From: Deltaproteobacteria bacterium
GTDB taxonomy: Bacteria > Myxococcota > B64-G9
Length of the DNA: 64,000 bases
Direction of reading: 5' to 3'
Assembly: GCA_016935365.1 (NCBI GenBank)
Contig: JAFGRB010000033.1
Span: 1-64,000 of the forward strand
In this document: piece by piece, positions 53,048 to 62,427 of the stretch
Layout of the letters: every line of letters starts with the position of its first letter
How positions within the stretch are numbered: the stretch's first letter is position 1
Notes under the pieces: model-generated
Seen by the model: the letters and a program-made list of their open reading frames with translations, nothing else
What the model was told of the DNA's origin: nothing
Databases searched by the model: none
Program-made: the position numbers and the translations under genes

Positions 53048-54412
53048 ATGAAGCGCGGAATTCCTGGTCGATTTCTCGTCTCCTTGTGCTGTCTCTGTCT
53101 GGCTGCGGCCGGCTGCTTCCGGTCGGGCTTTGCCGACGATCCGGACGGCGAGCCCGGTCCAGGCTTCTCGTTTGCCGGCGCCGGCGGCGCCTTCAGCGGC
53201 GATCAGGGCATCGTGGTGATATGGGCCGAGGCCCGCGGGGGGGATGGCAGCGAGGTCTACAGCGTCTTTCGCAGCACGGTCGCCGGCGACTACGACTTCG
53301 AGGCTCCCGTGGCCGAGCTGCCGGCCGGCAGCATCATGTTCCTGGACGAGGAGCCCGCGAGCCTGCCCGAGCTCGTGCACCACTACGTGGTCCGGGCTTC
53401 CTTCGAGGGCTACGCCGACGACAACCTGCGTGAGGTGAGCGCCTGCGTGCCGCGAGCCCAGGGCCCGAATCCGGACGTCTTCCTCTTCGACGGGGTGGGC
53501 GGGGCCTTCGCGGTCCAGGACGGGATCGTCGTGGTCTGGAACGGAGCCCGGGGCGGCGACGGCAGCGAGGAATACCGCGTCTACCGCGCGAGCGAGTCCG
53601 TGGACTACGACTTCGGCCGGCCGCTGGCCGTGCTGGGCGCGGGGTCCATCCTCTACCTGGACAGCGATCCGGTCGCGGAGCCCGGCAAGACCTTCTCCTA
53701 CGTGGTCCGGGCCCTGTACCAGGGCGTGGAGCACGGCAGCACCGGCCGGGAGGCCAGCGCGCGGGTACCCGAGCCCGACGAGCCCAGCCTGCGCTTCATG
53801 GGCGCGAGCGGGGCCATCTACCTGCGGGGCGAGGTGAACCTGTTCTGGACCGGGGCCTGGGGCGTGGACCCGGCCCAGGTCGAGTACCGGGTCTACCGCT
53901 CGATGAGCTCGGGCGGCCAGGACTTCGGCTCCCCGCTGGCCAGTCTGCCGGCCGGCTCGGTCACCTACTGCGACGAAGCCCTGCCCGACCTGAGCGATGG
54001 CACCGAGTACTTCTACGTGGTAAGGGCTTTCTACGACGGCCATGAGGACACGAACCTCGGCGAGGTCAGCGCCGAGGTGGCCGCCGAGGGGCGGGACGTC
54101 TTCTCCTGCCCGGCCGAGATGGTCAACGTCGACCGCATGTACTGCATCGACCGGGACCAGCACGCGGGCCAGCCCTGGCAGAGCGCGGTCCAGATCTGCC
54201 ACAGCGAGGGCAAGGAGCTCTGCCGCCTGATCCAGTGGTACACGGCCTGCGTCACCGCAGGCGCCGAGCTCAACGACATGACCGACTCCTACGAGTGGGT
54301 CCAGGACTCGTACTCGGCCGACATGTCGCTCAAGGCTGGCTACGGCTCGTGCGACTACATCAGCTACCACGACCGCAGTGGGGCCTACGACTTCCGCTGC
54401 TGCCTCGAGTGA
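53048..54412 (+). CDS. Lipoprotein with three Fn3-like repeats and a C-terminal Cys-rich domain
   Basis: A 454-aa lipoprotein (LCLAAAGCFR). Three copies of an Fn3-like module each carry EVYSVFRST-, EEYRVYRAS- or VEYRVYRSM-type strands, then DYDFEAP-, DYDFGRP- or DFGSP-type text and a YVVRA-type strand. The C-terminal 110 residues (CPAEMVNVDRMYCIDRDQHA; AVQICHSEGKELCRL; DFRCCL) resemble a degenerate formylglycine-generating-enzyme/SUMF fold common in myxobacterial lipoproteins. ATG 53048 was preferred over 53030 because of the spacing to GGGGTGAA. It converges with the PilZ gene (10-base gap). Confidence 0.88.
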   Translation: MKRGIPGRFLVSLCCLCLAAAGCFRSGFADDPDGEPGPGFSFAGAGGAFSGDQGIVVIWAEARGGDGSEVYSVFRSTVAGDYDFEAPVAELPAGSIMFLDEEPASLPELVHHYVVRASFEGYADDNLREVSACVPRAQGPNPDVFLFDGVGGAFAVQDGIVVVWNGARGGDGSEEYRVYRASESVDYDFGRPLAVLGAGSILYLDSDPVAEPGKTFSYVVRALYQGVEHGSTGREASARVPEPDEPSLRFMGASGAIYLRGEVNLFWTGAWGVDPAQVEYRVYRSMSSGGQDFGSPLASLPAGSVTYCDEALPDLSDGTEYFYVVRAFYDGHEDTNLGEVSAEVAAEGRDVFSCPAEMVNVDRMYCIDRDQHAGQPWQSAVQICHSEGKELCRLIQWYTACVTAGAELNDMTDSYEWVQDSYSADMSLKAGYGSCDYISYHDRSGAYDFRCCLE

Positions 54413-54422
54413 TCGACCGCCA

Positions 54423-55070
54423 TCAGTCCGGTCGTTGCTGCTTGACGACCTCGTGGACGAGCTCGGTCAGGCGCGAGAGCTGCTCGGGCGGGCCGCTGAG
54501 CAGCAACCCCATGCCCTGGCGTCCCTCGACCCGGTCCACCCAGCGCACCTCGGCCACGAGCTCGATGGACGAGCGGAGGCGGGAGGGCTGCAGGCGGACG
54601 GGGAACTGGCTGCCCGGCTCTGCCAGCGGGCCGTCGGTCCGCAGGAAGATGCCCCGGGTGGAGATGTCGGCGGTCTCGCCGGAGTGGGACTTGCCGTCGA
54701 GCGTGTAGCTCGCGCGGATCTCGGCCTTGTAGCGCGGGGCGGCCCGCCGGGCCGAGGGCTTCCACATGCCGTCGGCAAAGGCGCACATGCGCTCAAAGCG
54801 CTTGGCGTCCGCCGGGATGATCTCCAGTGTCACCCCCCGGGGCTTGTCCGGCTCCGGGCGCTCGCGGACCACCTGCACGGTCGCCTTCATGGGAAAGAGC
54901 ACGTTGGAGCCCTCGACGCAGATCTGGATGTCGAGCGACTGTCCGGCGCCCATCCGGCCCACCGAGGGGTAGAAGAGCAGGCGCTCGCTGCGGTCGAGGA
55001 TGGAGTGATCCAGCAGCTCCTGGCTGGAGTACTCGAGCAGGATCCAGTCCGGTTTCTTCTTGCTCGCCAA
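54423..55070 (-). CDS. PilZ-domain protein
   Basis: A 215-aa protein. The first 95 residues form a YcgR-like N-terminal beta-domain (LLFYPSVGRMGAGQSLDIQI; MKATVQVVRERPEP). The second half is PilZ: RRAAPRYKAEIRASY, then TADISTRGIFLRT with the DxSxxG motif, then VAEVRWVDRVEG. The RRxxxR and DxSxxG features support c-di-GMP binding. The start is TTG at 55070 with GGAG six bases upstream. It may report c-di-GMP levels to surface functions. Confidence 0.9.
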   Translation of the reverse strand: MASKKKPDWILLEYSSQELLDHSILDRSERLLFYPSVGRMGAGQSLDIQICVEGSNVLFPMKATVQVVRERPEPDKPRGVTLEIIPADAKRFERMCAFADGMWKPSARRAAPRYKAEIRASYTLDGKSHSGETADISTRGIFLRTDGPLAEPGSQFPVRLQPSRLRSSIELVAEVRWVDRVEGRQGMGLLLSGPPEQLSRLTELVHEVVKQQRPD

Positions 55071-55136
55071 GGGCTTCTCCCCGGGGATCGAGATGAGGGC
55101 AGGATAGCGGATCCGGGGTCGGGATGCAACAGCGCG

Positions 55137-56123
55137 TCAGGTGGCTGTCAGGGCGCCGTGGGCCCGCCAGACGGCGTGCGCGGGCGCATCCCCGGCCGCG
55201 AAGCGCGCGATCGCGTCCGGCGGCGGAGCTGACGGATGCCTCTCGCGCCACCGGGCGATGACCCAGCTGCGGTGATCGCGGGCTTCTCTCTCTCGGGTGC
55301 AGCCCGGCTCGTCGATCCGGACGCCGGCGGAGCTGCGCTCCAGGCGATAGCGGGCCGGATCGTCTCCCAGGCCGGTGTAGGTCGCCCGGAGGGCCGGGCC
55401 GGTGTAGTCGGCCCGGTACAGGCCGCAGATCAGCTCGGTGTCGTTGTCGGGCCCGGTGCGGTTGAGGGTGACGCAGGGGACGACGAGGTAGAGGGTGGGG
55501 GAAGCGGGCTTGTGGTCGGCCAGGTCGATGGCGACCTGCCGGGCCTGGAGCCGGGCGCAGACCACGGCCAGGTAGAGGCTGCGGAGAGCGGGATCGACCT
55601 GGTCTTCATCCCGCAGCGCGGCTGCGCGGTCCCGGCCCTCGGAGCGGAAGACCTCGGCCAGCTCGTCCGCGAAGGGCCCTTCCGCCCCCGCCAGCATGGC
55701 GTGCAGCGCCCCGCAGCAGTCCGAGTCCTGCCCGTAGCGATCGAGCTTGCCGTAGCGCTCGCCCTGGCCGGCCGGCTGGATGCCCACGTGGGAGTTGACC
55801 TTGACCAGCAGGACCTTGCCCGCCTCCCGGGAGGCGGGCAGCGCGTAATGGTGCTCGGCCACGTGGACCGCGCCCCACTCGTAGCGCGCGCCCAGGTTGG
55901 CCAGCCGAAAGGCCGACGGCAGGTCCTGCTTGAGGGCCGGCAGCAGGACCCGGGCGAAGTCCGCCTGGAAGACCTCGACGCACTCGCGCTCCGACTCGTC
56001 GGCGCAGGCGATGTGGAAGGCGCCCACGACCGGAAAGCCGAGCGCGCCGGCCGCATGCCGGAGCGCTGCGCAGACGGTGGGCAGCGGGGACTCGACGCCC
56101 AGCAGGTCGAGGATCGGGCGCAT
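55137..56123 (-). CDS. Unrecognised 328-aa protein
   Basis: A 328-aa protein that starts MRPILDLLGVESP after GGGAGGAGAC. It has dense motifs: VVGAFHIACADESERECVEVFQ, LGARYEWGAVHVAEHHYAL, LLVKVNSHVGIQ, YLVVPCVTLNRTGPDNDTEL. The mix of His, Cys and Asp suggests a fold with a metal or catalytic site. I do not recognise the family. It lies 50 bases downstream of the C39-like/metallopeptidase gene on the same strand and may be cotranscribed. The track's 894-aa version is shadow upstream of it. Confidence 0.8.
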   Translation of the reverse strand: MRPILDLLGVESPLPTVCAALRHAAGALGFPVVGAFHIACADESERECVEVFQADFARVLLPALKQDLPSAFRLANLGARYEWGAVHVAEHHYALPASREAGKVLLVKVNSHVGIQPAGQGERYGKLDRYGQDSDCCGALHAMLAGAEGPFADELAEVFRSEGRDRAAALRDEDQVDPALRSLYLAVVCARLQARQVAIDLADHKPASPTLYLVVPCVTLNRTGPDNDTELICGLYRADYTGPALRATYTGLGDDPARYRLERSSAGVRIDEPGCTREREARDHRSWVIARWRERHPSAPPPDAIARFAAGDAPAHAVWRAHGALTAT

Positions 56124-56173
56124 GTCTCCTCCCGGGCCCCCCGGAGCATCCACCGGGAGAATAGCACACGGTC

Positions 56174-57625
56174 TTATGGGAAGTGGAGATCGAGGGCCCA
56201 GGCCTCCCACTTCTTCTGGAAGGCGTCCATGTCCTCGCCTTCCTCGCCGAGGATCCGGCGCAGCGTCTTGTAGCCGGTCGGATCCTCGGCCTGGTGCTTG
56301 AGGAAGGCGTGGTAGTACTCGCGCAGCAGGCCCTTTTGCTGGAGGTAGTAGCACAGGTAGCGAGCCTGGGCGTAGTTGTCGCCGCTGTCGCGCAGGTAGA
56401 AGTCGTCGTCGCTGGTCGAGGTCAGCGCCTCGAAGGAGGGCAGCCGGCCGTCCTGAATGGCCTGCTTGAGCCCGGCCAGCCGCCAGTTGGTGAAGCCCAC
56501 GATCTTGCCGTCGCGCTCGCCGCACTGCTCGTACAGCGAGCCCATGCCCTCGTTGAACCAGGACGGGCAGTTCGGGAAGTTGGCGCCCACGAAGGGGTGG
56601 ACGATCTCGTGGACCAGGGTCCCGCCCCCGGTCTCGATGTTCATGATCAAGGCCTTCTGCCTGGCCGCGAAGTAGCCGTACGGGGTCGAGGGCTTGTCGC
56701 CGAAGATCTCCCAGGTGTGCTTGCGGTAGCTCTCCTCGTCGCGGAACAGCCAGATGTCGAGGATCTCGGGCGGGTCCTTGTCGAAGAAGTCCTTCTTGAG
56801 CAGGTCCACGGCCCACTTGACCGTCTTGCGGGCGCGCTGGCGCACGCGCGCGGGGCGCTCGTCGCCGACGACCACGAAAGGCGGCTGGACCACCACGCTG
56901 AAGCCCCTGGACGGGATGCGCTTGGCGAGCTTCATCACGTGCTGGGCGTAGTCCGCCCGGCTGTGGCCCTGGGGCGGGGGCGGCGGGCGGATCGTGCCGG
57001 CCTTGAGGCGCAGGCGCACGACGGTCCAGCGGTCCGGGGCGTACTTGAGCGGCCAGAGCTTCATGAACTTGCGCCGGTCCACGCGCTGGTAGCCCCCGTC
57101 CTTCCAGGCCGGCTCGTGGTAGACGACCTGGTCGTACTCCGGCTCGTAGCCGAGCACCAGGCGGAAGTGCTCCGATGCGCCGGCCCCCAGGTCGTAGTGG
57201 GTGCAGACGATGGACGGCACGCCGGAGAGCAGGTCGGCGTGCAGCTCGGCGAAGATCGCCTCCAGCCCCTCCGCGGCCCGGCCTGCATCCACGTGGTACC
57301 AGACCTCGCCCGGCTCGAAGCCGATCGCCTCCAGGGCGCGCTTGAGCTCGGCGGTGTACAGGCCGCGCCCGAGGGACGGATCGAGCCCGCTGGCTTCGAA
57401 GACCGCGTCCTGATCCACTTCCTGGCCCAGCTTGCGAAGCCACATCTCGGCACAGGCCTCGCCGCAGAAGTCCGGCTTCTGCTGGACGTGCTCCACGTCC
57501 TCGATCAGCACGGCCTGGTATGCGGTCCGGGCCTCCCGGCCGGCCGCCGCCGCGCCGGCCGGCTCGTCGCAGGCGAGGATGCAGAGCCCCAGGCCGATGC
57601 ATGCACAGAAGCGCGATCGCGTCAT
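56174..57625 (-). CDS. Lipoprotein fusing a C39-like domain to a gluzincin-type metallopeptidase
   Basis: A 483-aa lipoprotein (LGLCILACDEP). Residues 40-190 match a papain-like C39 fold (KPDFCGEACAEMWLRKLGQ with the likely Cys; SEHFRLVLGYEPEYDQVVYH with the likely His). Residues about 300-400 hold TLVHEIVHPFVGANFPNCPSW followed by FNEGMGSLYEQ, that is HExxH plus a downstream Glu, as in gluzincin peptidase-MA-like proteins. Two proteolytic modules in one chain are uncommon. AAGGAGG lies eight bases before the ATG. An extended -10 (TGATACAAT) lies 73 bases upstream. Confidence 0.88.
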   Translation of the reverse strand: MTRSRFCACIGLGLCILACDEPAGAAAAGREARTAYQAVLIEDVEHVQQKPDFCGEACAEMWLRKLGQEVDQDAVFEASGLDPSLGRGLYTAELKRALEAIGFEPGEVWYHVDAGRAAEGLEAIFAELHADLLSGVPSIVCTHYDLGAGASEHFRLVLGYEPEYDQVVYHEPAWKDGGYQRVDRRKFMKLWPLKYAPDRWTVVRLRLKAGTIRPPPPPQGHSRADYAQHVMKLAKRIPSRGFSVVVQPPFVVVGDERPARVRQRARKTVKWAVDLLKKDFFDKDPPEILDIWLFRDEESYRKHTWEIFGDKPSTPYGYFAARQKALIMNIETGGGTLVHEIVHPFVGANFPNCPSWFNEGMGSLYEQCGERDGKIVGFTNWRLAGLKQAIQDGRLPSFEALTSTSDDDFYLRDSGDNYAQARYLCYYLQQKGLLREYYHAFLKHQAEDPTGYKTLRRILGEEGEDMDAFQKKWEAWALDLHFP

Positions 57626-57697
57626 GGGGACCTCCTTTCCGACAACTCCAGCATGCCACGGGCCGGCCGCATCGTGGGTAAACAGACGGTAACGAGC

Positions 57698-57706
57698 ATT
57701 GTATCA
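57698..57706 (-). promoter_or_regulatory. Extended -10 (TGATACAAT) of the peptidase-fusion gene
   Basis: TGA-TACAAT on the minus strand fits the window's TGnTAnnnT pattern. It lies about 73 bases upstream of the ATG at 57625, in the divergent gap. Confidence 0.5.
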
Positions 57707-57756
57707 CCAGCGCAACGCGGATAGGATCGATCCCTGGCAAGCCGAGGGAGGCCGAG

Positions 57757-59271
57757 ATGAAGCCCAGGGGACCGGTGCTCGCAGGAATGCTCATGCTCTT
57801 GCCGCTCGCCTGCACGGGCACGGTCGGCTCGACATCCGACGCCGGAGAGGGCCTCGACGCCCGGGAAGCGGACGGCGCGGACGGTCAGGCTGCGGACGAC
57901 GGGACGGCGGGAGGCGACCGCGCCCGGGACGCGGGAGACGCCGGCTCCGATGGCGCCGACGGCGGACCGGACGGCGCCGACGCCGGGGGCGATACCGGCT
58001 CCGGCTGCGCTACCCTGCGGGTCGAGACCGTGGACAGCGCGAGCGTGATCCCCGCGCCCTCCGGGCCCATGCCCGCGCCGGGTGTGCCCTTCGTCATCCC
58101 CGAGACCGGCGTCTCGATCGCGCGCATTTCGGACAGCGTCGACGCCGGGGGCTTCGCCTCGTTCTACACCAACGGCTACAGCCGCTTCAGCCCGGCCAAC
58201 CTGAGCGGCGAGTACGTGACCGCCTTCGCCTCCAACGGAGGCGCGGCCATCTACCGCCTGGCCGATCGCGCCGTGGTGGCCACGCTCCAGGTGGGCGAGC
58301 CCAACGAGCTCCACTGGGACTCGAGCGGGGCGGCGGGCACGGACACGCACCTGTACTACCGCACCGGCGCCCAGCTGCGGCGCCGGGACGTCCTGCTGGG
58401 CGAGGGCAGCGACGAGCTGGTCCACGACTTCACGGCCGAGTACCCCGGCGCCGGCGCGGCCATCAACGGCGTCGAGGGGGCGCCCTCGGCGGACATGCGC
58501 TACTGGGCATTCCAGATCTGCGATTCGATGGACGGCTCCGGCCAGTGCCGGGGTATCCGGGACGTGATCGTCTACGACGCGCAGGCCGATGCGATCGCGG
58601 GCCGGCTCCGCGATCGCCACCCGAGCTTTCCGACCCCGAACTTCGTGGACATGGCGCCGAGCGGATCGGCGATCGTCGTCGGTACCTGCGCCGGCAACGA
58701 TCCGCCCTTCAACGGCCCGTATGCCTGGACGCGGGACTTCCAGCGGCCCGTGCGACTGAGCACCAACTGCTCCCATTCGGGCTGGGCCTGGAGCGCGGAG
58801 GGCAAGCAGCTCTACGTGTCCCAGGACCCCTGCGGGGCGAACAACGACGAGCGCACCTTCACCTGCGACTACATCATGGCGGTCGACGTGGACGACGCGG
58901 AGGGCTGGGAAGAGCGGGTGCCGATCCTCTACTGCGGCGACATCGGCTGGGGCGTCGGCTTCCACCTGGGGCGCATCTACTTCCCCGAGGTCGCGGGCTG
59001 GTTCTTCATCTCGACCTACACGGAGCGCCAGGGCTGGGCGGCGGACCAGCTCTTCTTCGTCGAGATCGAGCCCGCCGATCGAGATCCGCGCCTCTTTAGG
59101 GTCGCGCCCACGCTCAACAGCTACGAGGGCTACTGGAGCGAGGCCTTCGCCTCGCTGGACTTCCAGGCCCAGCACGTCTACTGGGGCGCGAACTGGTCGG
59201 GCCAGGAGGCGCTCCAGCTCTACCAGGCGACGCTCTGCACGGGCTGGTGGGAGGCGCTGGCCGGGCGCTGA
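57757..59271 (+). CDS. Beta-propeller-like lipoprotein with Asp/Ala/Gly linker
   Basis: A 504-aa lipoprotein (LLPLACTGTV). Residues 25-85 are a low-complexity Asp/Ala/Gly linker (DGADGGPDGADAGGD) that is typical of myxococcal surface lipoproteins. The rest has repeated strands with YWAFQICDS, SHSGWAWSAEGKQLYVSQD, and FFISTYTERQGWAADQLFFVEI, suggesting a TolB-like or related propeller. No catalytic motif was seen. GGGAGG lies five bases before its ATG. It is divergent from the peptidase gene and converges with the YiiX-like gene (3-base gap). Confidence 0.85.
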   Translation: MKPRGPVLAGMLMLLPLACTGTVGSTSDAGEGLDAREADGADGQAADDGTAGGDRARDAGDAGSDGADGGPDGADAGGDTGSGCATLRVETVDSASVIPAPSGPMPAPGVPFVIPETGVSIARISDSVDAGGFASFYTNGYSRFSPANLSGEYVTAFASNGGAAIYRLADRAVVATLQVGEPNELHWDSSGAAGTDTHLYYRTGAQLRRRDVLLGEGSDELVHDFTAEYPGAGAAINGVEGAPSADMRYWAFQICDSMDGSGQCRGIRDVIVYDAQADAIAGRLRDRHPSFPTPNFVDMAPSGSAIVVGTCAGNDPPFNGPYAWTRDFQRPVRLSTNCSHSGWAWSAEGKQLYVSQDPCGANNDERTFTCDYIMAVDVDDAEGWEERVPILYCGDIGWGVGFHLGRIYFPEVAGWFFISTYTERQGWAADQLFFVEIEPADRDPRLFRVAPTLNSYEGYWSEAFASLDFQAQHVYWGANWSGQEALQLYQATLCTGWWEALAGR

Positions 59272-59274
59272 GGC

Positions 59275-59889
59275 TCAGGGCCAGTTCCAGTGCCGGGGGC
59301 GGGAGTCGAAGAGGATCTGGCCCCAGAGGTACATCTGACCCGGCTCGATGACGAGCGGGATGCGGTCCTGCTTGCGCTGCCAGGGCTTGTAGGCGTACAT
59401 GGCCAGCTCGCTGCAGTAGAATCGATCGCTGTCCTGCACGCCCACCAGGCCCGCGAAGTCGTAGGGCTTGCCGATGACCGCCCGGGCGCGCGCCAGCGCC
59501 TCGTCGCCCCGGCCCCCGATCGACCAGACCGGACGGACGAGCAGGACCCGGTGGCTCTTGCCGATGAAGCGCTTGAGCGAGGTCGTGTGCACGCCGGACG
59601 ACTCGGACTCGATGACCTCGTCGCGGTCCCAGTCGAGCACGGCCGCGTGGCTGATGGGCGTGCCGGTGGCGGTGGTGACCAGGTGATCGGTCACGTGGTA
59701 GCCGCGGGTGATCAGCCAGTCGCCGTTGGCGCCCAGCTCGCGGACGGCGTTGAGGATGATCTCGCTCTGGGCCTCGAAGACCTCCTTGTCGGGCGGCCGG
59801 ACGACCGGCGGGACCGAGCAGGCTAAGGCCGCGAGCAGGGGCAACAGGGACGAAAGCAGCGGACCGAGCGGCGTGCGGCTGGGCCTCAT
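59275..59889 (-). CDS. YiiX/YebB-like permuted papain-fold lipoprotein
   Basis: A 204-aa lipoprotein (LLPLLAALACSVP). It matches the circularly permuted NlpC/P60-type family: GDWLITRGYHVTDHLV, ISHAAVLDWDRDEVIESES with the likely catalytic His, SLKRFIG, and YDFAGLVGVQDSDRFYCSEL with the likely Cys near the C-terminus. It would cleave an amide bond, perhaps in peptidoglycan or a lipid, in the cell envelope. AAGGAG lies seven bases before its ATG. It is divergent from CorA. Confidence 0.9.
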   Translation of the reverse strand: MRPSRTPLGPLLSSLLPLLAALACSVPPVVRPPDKEVFEAQSEIILNAVRELGANGDWLITRGYHVTDHLVTTATGTPISHAAVLDWDRDEVIESESSGVHTTSLKRFIGKSHRVLLVRPVWSIGGRGDEALARARAVIGKPYDFAGLVGVQDSDRFYCSELAMYAYKPWQRKQDRIPLVIEPGQMYLWGQILFDSRPRHWNWP

Positions 59890-59965
59890 CCGAAAACTCC
59901 TTGCTCTCGCTTCGATATCATAGACACTACGGCGGGAGAATCAAGAGCCTATGGGAGGTGCGATC

Positions 59966-61102
59966 ATGGCCAGGAAGCCCAGACGCGTGCACCCGGGCGC
60001 TCCGCCGGGTGCCATGCAGCCGCGGTCCGGCGCGCCCGGGTCGGTGATACAGGCGATCTGCTACGACGCCGACTCGATTTCGGAGCGGAAAATAGAGGCT
60101 CGGGAAGCGCTGCCGGGCCTGCTCGACGAGCGGCGGGTCGTCTGGATCCACGTCCAGGGCCTGGACGACGAGGGCCTGCTGCAGTACATCGGCGAGATCT
60201 TCCGCGTCCATCCCCTGGCGCTCGCCGACGTGATGCACACGGCGCAGCGCCCCAAGGTGGAGGCCTACGCGGATCAGTGCTTCGCGATCTTGCGCATGCC
60301 GGCCGATGCCGGGACGCTCGGCACCGAGCAGCTGGCCCTGGTCGTGGGCCAGGGCTTCGTGCTGAGCTTCCAGGATCAAGGCGGCGACTGCCTCGAGCCG
60401 GTCCGCGATCGGCTGCGCAAGAGCATCGGGCGCATGCGCGATCGGGGCGCGGGCTACCTGGCCTATGCCATCGCGGACACGGTCATCGATCACTACTTCC
60501 CCTGGCTGGAGGACTTCGGCGAGCGGCTGGAGGCCTTCGAGGACGAGATCGTCGCCCGGCCGGATGCGGACACGGTCGCGCGCATCCAGGACGTGCGGCA
60601 CGACATCCTGCGGCTGCACCGCACGGTCGTCTCTTTGCGCGAGGCCGTCAACGGCCTGCTCAAGGAGCCGCTGGCGGTCTTCACCGACGAGACCCGGCTC
60701 TTCCTGCGCGACACGTACGACCACAGCATCCGGGCGCTCGAGATGGTGGACACCTACCGGGAGCTGTCGAGCGGGCTGATGGACCTCTACCTCTCGACGG
60801 TCGGCCAGCGGACCAACGAGGTGATGAAGGTGCTGACCATCATCGCCACGCTCTTTATTCCGCTCTCGTTCATCGCCGGGCTGTACGGGATGAACTTCGA
60901 TTATCGCGTCTCGGGCTGGAACATGCCCGAGCTGCGCTGGGCGTACGGCTACCTCTTCGCCCTGGGCCTGATGGCGGCCACCGCGACCGGGCTGCTGCTC
61001 TTTTTCCGGAGCAAGGGATGGCTCGGGCGGGCCGAACGGCGGCGGCCTCACCAGGCGCCGAGGTGCGTCTCGACCCGGCCGTCCACGCTTACCCGCAAGT
61101 AG
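59966..61102 (+). CDS. corA: CorA-type magnesium/cobalt channel
   Basis: A 378-aa transporter. Two C-terminal membrane helices flank the signature YGMNF (VLTIIATLFIPLSFIAGLYG; YGYLFALGLMAATATGLLLF). The large N-terminal part is cytoplasmic. GGGAGG lies eight bases before the ATG at 59966; the track start five codons earlier overlaps it. CorA forms pentameric Mg or Co channels in the inner membrane. The last 55 bases overlap the 3' end of the convergent metallophosphoesterase gene, and the C-terminal tail after the last helix is Arg/Pro-rich. Confidence 0.94.
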   Translation: MARKPRRVHPGAPPGAMQPRSGAPGSVIQAICYDADSISERKIEAREALPGLLDERRVVWIHVQGLDDEGLLQYIGEIFRVHPLALADVMHTAQRPKVEAYADQCFAILRMPADAGTLGTEQLALVVGQGFVLSFQDQGGDCLEPVRDRLRKSIGRMRDRGAGYLAYAIADTVIDHYFPWLEDFGERLEAFEDEIVARPDADTVARIQDVRHDILRLHRTVVSLREAVNGLLKEPLAVFTDETRLFLRDTYDHSIRALEMVDTYRELSSGLMDLYLSTVGQRTNEVMKVLTIIATLFIPLSFIAGLYGMNFDYRVSGWNMPELRWAYGYLFALGLMAATATGLLLFFRSKGWLGRAERRRPHQAPRCVSTRPSTLTRK

Positions 61103-62427
61103 TTGCGCAGCCCCGGCTGAAGCTTGCCCCGGCGGGTGAAGATCGGCGCCCAGGTGCCGGTGTCGGCGAAGACGAGCTCGCGGTCCAGGGGGATGAGCCG
61201 CGGCACGTGGGTGTGGCCGAAGCAGACCACCTGGACCGGCAGCAGCGCGGCGATCCGACGCGCGATCCGCGGCAGGCGCTGCTCGATCGAGAAGATGCTC
61301 TCGCCCTTGACCAGCGTCTCGTAGATGAACAGCAGCAGCGGAAAGCTCGACAGCGGCACCATGAGCTTGATCCACAGCGGGATGGGCACCAGGGCCAGGG
61401 CGATCGTGCCGCCGGTCAGCACGAGGAAGATCAGCACGCGGTCGATCCAGAACTCGCGCATGACGCGGAAGAAGCGCGAGGTGATCGGCGGCCGCTGCAA
61501 GGCGTGGAGCCTGCGCAGGGCGTCGGCCCCGATCTCGTACCTGCGGGCCAGGTCTGCGAAGGCTGGCTCCAGGTCGACCTTCCTGCGGAGCAGGCGGCGG
61601 CGGATCCCGAGCAGCCGGCTCATGACCACCAGGCTGCCCCAGAGCCAGCTGAACAGCAGGCTCCGCCGTCTGAAGGCGTAGTGCTTGAGCCAGTGCGTGA
61701 AATATCGGGACAGGTTGAGGATGTAGTCCGAGGCGTGGGGGTTGAAGGTGCCCATGCGGTTCATCAGGTGCCGGTTGGACAGGTTGCCCATGGGCAGCGC
61801 GATCTGCTCGACGCCCCTGCGGACGCAGGTGGGCTCGAGCAGGTAGCGAAAGGCGCTGTAGTGATCGTACTGCTGGCCGTGCTCGACGTAGATTTCGCCG
61901 GGCTCGGCGAAGAACCAGGGCTCGAAGCGAACGCAGTCGTCGCCGAGCTGTCCACCCGCTTCCCGGGCGCGGGCCTGCAGGGCTTCCGTGAAAGCGCGGC
62001 GTACGGCGCCGAAGTGGAACTCCCGGTCGTGGTTGCCCAGCACGTAGACGAGCTTCACCCCGGCGAGCAGCAGGCGCGCCAGGGCGCCGAGGAAGACCGG
62101 GTGGCAACCCAGCATGCGCTCGAGCTTCCAGACCGACTTCGCATCGCTGGGATCGAGACCGGTCCTGCGCTCGGAGCGAGAGACGTGCAGGCCGGCGTCT
62201 TCCTCCTCGCCGGGTACGGCCGTGACCAGGTCGAAGTCGAAGACGTCCCCGTTGAGTATGAGGACCTTGTCTGCGGCTGCGTCGTCGCGGCCTTCGAAGT
62301 CGCCGAGCAGAGCGGCCAGGTCCTCGTCCGGCAGGTAGCGGGAGGCCTTGTGGGCCTTCCAGCCGTCGGCGTGATCCTCCACATCGGAGAGGTGGAGATC
62401 CGAGAGCACCAGGTAGAGACGCTTCAT
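61048..62427 (-). CDS. Membrane-associated metallophosphoesterase
   Basis: A 459-aa calcineurin-like phosphoesterase. Metal-site motifs: LSDLHLSD, LNGDVFDF, VLGNHDREFHF and CFGHTHVPRL. A helical insert contains two hydrophobic segments (DRVLIFLVLTGGTIALALV; IKLMVPLSSFPLLLFIYETL) that could anchor it in the membrane. The start ATG overlaps the stop of the ABC permease gene (ATGA), so translation is coupled to the Zn/Mn importer, an unusual pairing for this family. The overlapping 3' end with corA leaves no room for a separate terminator. Confidence 0.92.
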   Translation of the reverse strand: MKRLYLVLSDLHLSDVEDHADGWKAHKASRYLPDEDLAALLGDFEGRDDAAADKVLILNGDVFDFDLVTAVPGEEEDAGLHVSRSERRTGLDPSDAKSVWKLERMLGCHPVFLGALARLLLAGVKLVYVLGNHDREFHFGAVRRAFTEALQARAREAGGQLGDDCVRFEPWFFAEPGEIYVEHGQQYDHYSAFRYLLEPTCVRRGVEQIALPMGNLSNRHLMNRMGTFNPHASDYILNLSRYFTHWLKHYAFRRRSLLFSWLWGSLVVMSRLLGIRRRLLRRKVDLEPAFADLARRYEIGADALRRLHALQRPPITSRFFRVMREFWIDRVLIFLVLTGGTIALALVPIPLWIKLMVPLSSFPLLLFIYETLVKGESIFSIEQRLPRIARRIAALLPVQVVCFGHTHVPRLIPLDRELVFADTGTWAPIFTRRGKLQPGLRNYLRVSVDGRVETHLGAW

